From positions 186,001-250,000 of the forward strand of contig DJMA01000003.1 of NCBI GenBank assembly GCA_002436415.1: a DNA stretch of 64,000 bases, in the 5' to 3' direction. The stretch comes from Bdellovibrionaceae bacterium UBA6502 (lineage in GTDB: Bacteria; Bdellovibrionota; Bdellovibrionia; Bdellovibrionales; UBA840). How positions within the stretch are numbered: position 1 is the first letter of the stretch; each line of letters begins with the position of its first letter. This document shows, one piece after another, positions 61,801 through 64,000 of this stretch. The translations under genes and the position numbers were made by a program. The notes beneath the pieces were generated by a model that did no database searches, had not been told where the DNA came from, and saw nothing but the letters and a program-made list of their open reading frames with translations.

Positions 61801-62682
61801 TTAGGCCGCGTGCCGGCTTTTGTATGGGGCGATAAAGTATTGAAAGACAAGCTTTCCAAATGTAGTGGAAGCTTCTAGACAAAGGCCGCGATGGGCTTTT
61901 GCTTGATTGTAGTCCGTTCCATCTTTTGTAATGTAGCATCCTCTAGGTTTTAAGCTTGGAGCATCTTCGCCAATAAATTCAAAGTGTCTATAGAATTGCT
62001 GGTTAAAGACTTTAAAAATTTCTTCTGTGGCGATCATGATTTCAGCCTCATCTTGACTTAACTCGCGCCCGCCAGAAACTTCATTGTAAAGACGCAAAAC
62101 CAGGCCTTTTTCTACGCTGATGTGAAAGTGTACGCTTTCGTTTTGATAGGCGATGTCGAAGAGAAAGTGCAGCTGACCAGGGAGTTCTTCTCCTATTTCT
62201 CGAAGATAAGGGTGTGAAAACTCATGAACAACGGCATTACCTTGTTTCAGAATTTGCTCGAAAGCAAATATACTTGCTTGAAAACTTTCGTTTTGTTTTC
62301 TTAGAGACTTTTTATCTATTTCTAAAAGGTCTTTTATAGCACTAATGATTTCTTTCATTCGAAAAGGCTTGGGAATCAAGTGGATAGGAGCAAACTCCCT
62401 GCGCATTTCAAAATCAGGCTGTCCAGTGATTACGATCAAGGGGGTGGAGCGATTGTACTTTGAAAATCGCACTCGTTTTAAAAGTGAGCCACCATCTTTT
62501 CTTGGCAAATTGATATCAGTGATAATGACATCGAAATCATTAAACTCGATCTCTTGTCCCGCAGAAATCCCATCCAAAACACTGGTGATCTCGAGATTTG
62601 AAAACTCTGATGACAGTTTACGGTGAATGAGTTGCTGGATTGAGTCGTCATCTTCAATAATTAGTAGTTTCTTTTTTGCCAT
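61801..62682 (-). CDS. Response regulator with CheX-like output domain
   Basis: 293 residues. N-terminal receiver domain with acidic pair (IIEDDDS), phosphoacceptor Asp56 in VIITDINLP, Thr86 in VITGQ and Lys105 in IPKPFR. A linker of ~30 residues is followed by a C-terminal domain (~140-290) with a layout like CheX/CheC phosphatases (SVEKGLVLRLYNEVSG, then DEAEIMIATEEIFKVFNQQF), though the catalytic ExxN pair is only approximate. Such proteins adjust chemotaxis or two-component signalling. Its kinase is not in the window. Confidence 0.8.
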   Translation of the reverse strand: MAKKKLLIIEDDDSIQQLIHRKLSSEFSNLEITSVLDGISAGQEIEFNDFDVIITDINLPRKDGGSLLKRVRFSKYNRSTPLIVITGQPDFEMRREFAPIHLIPKPFRMKEIISAIKDLLEIDKKSLRKQNESFQASIFAFEQILKQGNAVVHEFSHPYLREIGEELPGQLHFLFDIAYQNESVHFHISVEKGLVLRLYNEVSGGRELSQDEAEIMIATEEIFKVFNQQFYRHFEFIGEDAPSLKPRGCYITKDGTDYNQAKAHRGLCLEASTTFGKLVFQYFIAPYKSRHAA

Positions 62683-62909
62683 ATCTGTTTATCGGATAAA
62701 ACATTGGTAATTTAATAACTAAGCTCAATCCTGGTGGATAATGTATCAAAATAGGACCAAGGTCGAAGTGATTAATTGCTGTGCGAAACAAAAAAATCGG
62801 CCTAAGAACTCAACAGAAAGCTTCTTTTTAAGTCCAGATAAGCTTGCCAAATCAGTCACTTATGTCAGAATATATCGGAATAATTAAAGTTTCACTTGGA
62901 GGTTTAAAC

Positions 62910-63677
62910 ATGAAGAAGCTTTTCATCGGTCTAGTCGCATTCACTATGCTAGTTGGCTGTGTTAATAAAGATCAGTTAAAAAAGACATTAGAAGAAAACC
63001 CAGATATCGTTTTTAACGTTATCGAAAAGCACCCGGCTAAATTTTTAGAAGTGGTGAACAAAGCGGCTAGAGAAGCTCAAGAAGCAGCTCGTGAAAATCA
63101 AGCCAAAGAAGAAGAGAATCGTCTAGAAGAAGAATTCACAAACCCAAAAAAACCAGTGATTGAGGGTGAATACTTCCTAGGAAAAGCAGATGCTCCAATC
63201 ACGATTGTTGAGTACTCTGATTTTGAGTGTCCTTACTGTACTCGCGGTTACAACACTGTGAAGCAAGTAAAGCAAATCTATGGTGACAAGATTAAGTTCG
63301 TTTATAAGCACTTACCTTTAGATTTTCACCCGAAAGCATTACCTGCTGCAAAAGTTTTTGAAGCAGCTGCTATGCAAGATGTGAACAAGGCTTTCAAACT
63401 TCATGATAAAGTTTTTGAAAACCAAGCTCAGTTAAAATCAGGTGGAGCTAAATGGATGATTTCTGAAGCGAAAAAACTTGGTTTTAACGTTAAGAAATTA
63501 GAAAAAGACATGGAGTCAGAAAAAGTAAAATCTAAGATTGATTCTCATGTTGCAGAAGCTAGAAAATTTGGAATTTCAGGTACTCCTGGTTTTATTATCA
63601 ACGGAGTTACTTTAAAAGGGGCTTATCCTTTCCCAGAATTCAAGAAGATCATTGATCGTCATCTTGAAGGCAAGTAA
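62910..63677 (+). CDS. DsbA-family thiol-disulphide lipoprotein
   Basis: 255 residues from ATG 62910 with GGAGG eight bases before. An in-frame ATG 22 codons upstream would bury the lipobox. Lipobox AFTMLVGC gives a lipid-anchored protein. Following ~75 residues are a helical dimerisation region, then a thioredoxin-fold domain (~90-250) with active site FECPYCTRGYN and cis-Pro loop SGTPGFIING. The fold has helical insertion as in DsbA/DsbG-type oxidoreductases. It forms or isomerises disulphides in exported proteins, fitting the many Cys-containing exported products in this window. Confidence 0.87.
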   Translation: MKKLFIGLVAFTMLVGCVNKDQLKKTLEENPDIVFNVIEKHPAKFLEVVNKAAREAQEAARENQAKEEENRLEEEFTNPKKPVIEGEYFLGKADAPITIVEYSDFECPYCTRGYNTVKQVKQIYGDKIKFVYKHLPLDFHPKALPAAKVFEAAAMQDVNKAFKLHDKVFENQAQLKSGGAKWMISEAKKLGFNVKKLEKDMESEKVKSKIDSHVAEARKFGISGTPGFIINGVTLKGAYPFPEFKKIIDRHLEGK

Positions 63678-63706
63678 GGGCCTGCTGAAATAGAGTGGAA
63701 TAATAG

Positions 63707-63738
63707 GGAGACCTGGCTTATGGCTGGGTCTTTTTTTT
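63707..63738 (+). terminator. Intrinsic terminator of the DsbA-like gene
   Basis: Stem AGACCTGGC / GGCTGGGTCT (one bulge) with loop TTAT, then a run of eight T. It lies 30 bases after the stop codon. Confidence 0.85.
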
Positions 63739-63801
63739 GGCCTTCGGCTTTGTGTTTTTGGTTTTTTTGCTAACTCCTCGGTTTTGATCTTCGATTGAGC
63801 C

Positions 63802-63935
63802 GGCCTTCTGAGAAATGTATTTTTTCAGAGGCGCTATTCCGGTCGCAGCCTTCGCTGCTCCCTGCCATCCTTGGGGCTTGTTGAATCCCATCCATGGGAT
63901 TCAAAACTCTGAAAAAATACATTTCTCATACGGCC
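63802..63935. repeat. Element with 22-bp perfect inverted repeats and internal palindromes
   Basis: Left arm GGCCTTCTGAGAAATG… and right arm …CATTTCTCATACGGCC are inverted copies: 22 bases (63809-63830 and 63907-63928) pair perfectly, and a GGCC extends each end past a 3-base gap. Inside lie a hairpin GCAGC-cttc-GCTGC and a palindrome GAATCCCAT-cc-ATGGGATTC. The element is richer in G+C than its surroundings. It looks like a REP/MITE-type interspersed repeat or a large cruciform, but no other copy is in this window. Confidence 0.6.
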
Positions 63936-64000
63936 TCTTTCTCACTTCTTTATTTCTAAATCTCGTCGCTATTTTTTTGTTTGCTGGCGCGGGTGGTGTG

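Larger units (their letters stand above)
63678..64000. other. Right-edge non-coding region
   Basis: Contains the terminator of the DsbA-like gene, then an element with long inverted repeats (both listed separately). I see no gene before the window ends. It may contain a gene continuing past the edge that cannot be judged. Confidence 0.45.

Noticed and set aside
1..64000. tRNA, rRNA, tmRNA, SRP RNA, RNase P RNA, CRISPR arrays, transposases, integrases, phage genes
   Set aside because: Looked for by eye on both strands; no characteristic sequence was found, though a covariance search could detect a divergent RNA I missed.

Overview
This 64 kb window is AT-rich, gene-dense bacterial chromosome with no rRNA, tRNA, CRISPR array, transposase or phage structural gene that I can recognise. 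Three things suggest a member of the Bdellovibrionota (Bdellovibrio/Bacteriovorax-like predatory or ex-predatory bacteria): the core genes are Gram-negative in type, an unusually large share of genes encode exported proteins without recognisable relatives, and several are tandem secreted paralogues. This assignment is inferred from style of gene content, not from a marker gene.

Layout: 0-5 kb holds a run of four overlapping or abutting plus-strand genes, three of them paralogous exported proteins of unknown function. 5.4-10 kb carries fxsA, a Ca2+/cation exchanger, a DksA/TraR-like regulator that has lost most zinc cysteines, and a YqaA-like membrane protein coupled to an arginase/agmatinase-family enzyme. 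10.3-14 kb is a yejABE-type oligopeptide importer whose double ATPase (yejF-like) lies 41 kb away at 54.9-56.6 kb. 15.1-17.9 kb encodes an exported fusion of a di-iron desaturase-like domain, a ferredoxin-NADP-reductase-like domain and a BFD-type [2Fe-2S] domain. 20.7-21.8 kb is a two-gene HTH/nucleotidyltransferase module with a perfect palindrome over its promoter, resembling a toxin-antitoxin unit. 22-24.3 kb is an operon of an exported serine protease with three small Cys-containing exported proteins. 26-29.3 kb contains two large exported Cys/Gly/Ser-rich paralogues that share a C-terminal tail.

From 29.8 to 54 kb housekeeping genes (tsaC/SUA5, a cation/proton antiporter, speA, ggt, a GNAT-nitrilase fusion, trmB, a ferredoxin, trxB, fabI) alternate with accessory exported proteins. 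Two of these look like effectors. A 956-residue exported protein ends in a CdiA-like tRNA-nuclease domain. A 313-residue exported protein carries a RelA/SpoT-type nucleotidyltransferase domain. There are two gene remnants: a decayed copy of the 3' end of the GNAT-nitrilase gene, and the last ~76 codons of a bestrophin-like gene. The right end has aceE with two co-directional small genes, a CheX-like response regulator and a DsbA-like lipoprotein.

The strongest non-coding signals are: two ~89-nt repeats in the 1-kb gap between yejF and the next gene, sharing a hairpin whose stem carries compensatory base changes; a 22-bp perfect inverted repeat at the right edge enclosing smaller palindromes; paired hairpins in the gap before the HTH/nucleotidyltransferase pair; and a terminator-like hairpin that contains the start codon of a prepilin gene.

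Functional links: speA and the arginase-family enzyme could together make putrescine. YejABE with the distant ATPase, a murein-peptidase-like lipoprotein, gamma-glutamyltransferase, a protease and several esterases fit a lifestyle that digests peptides, peptidoglycan and lipids.
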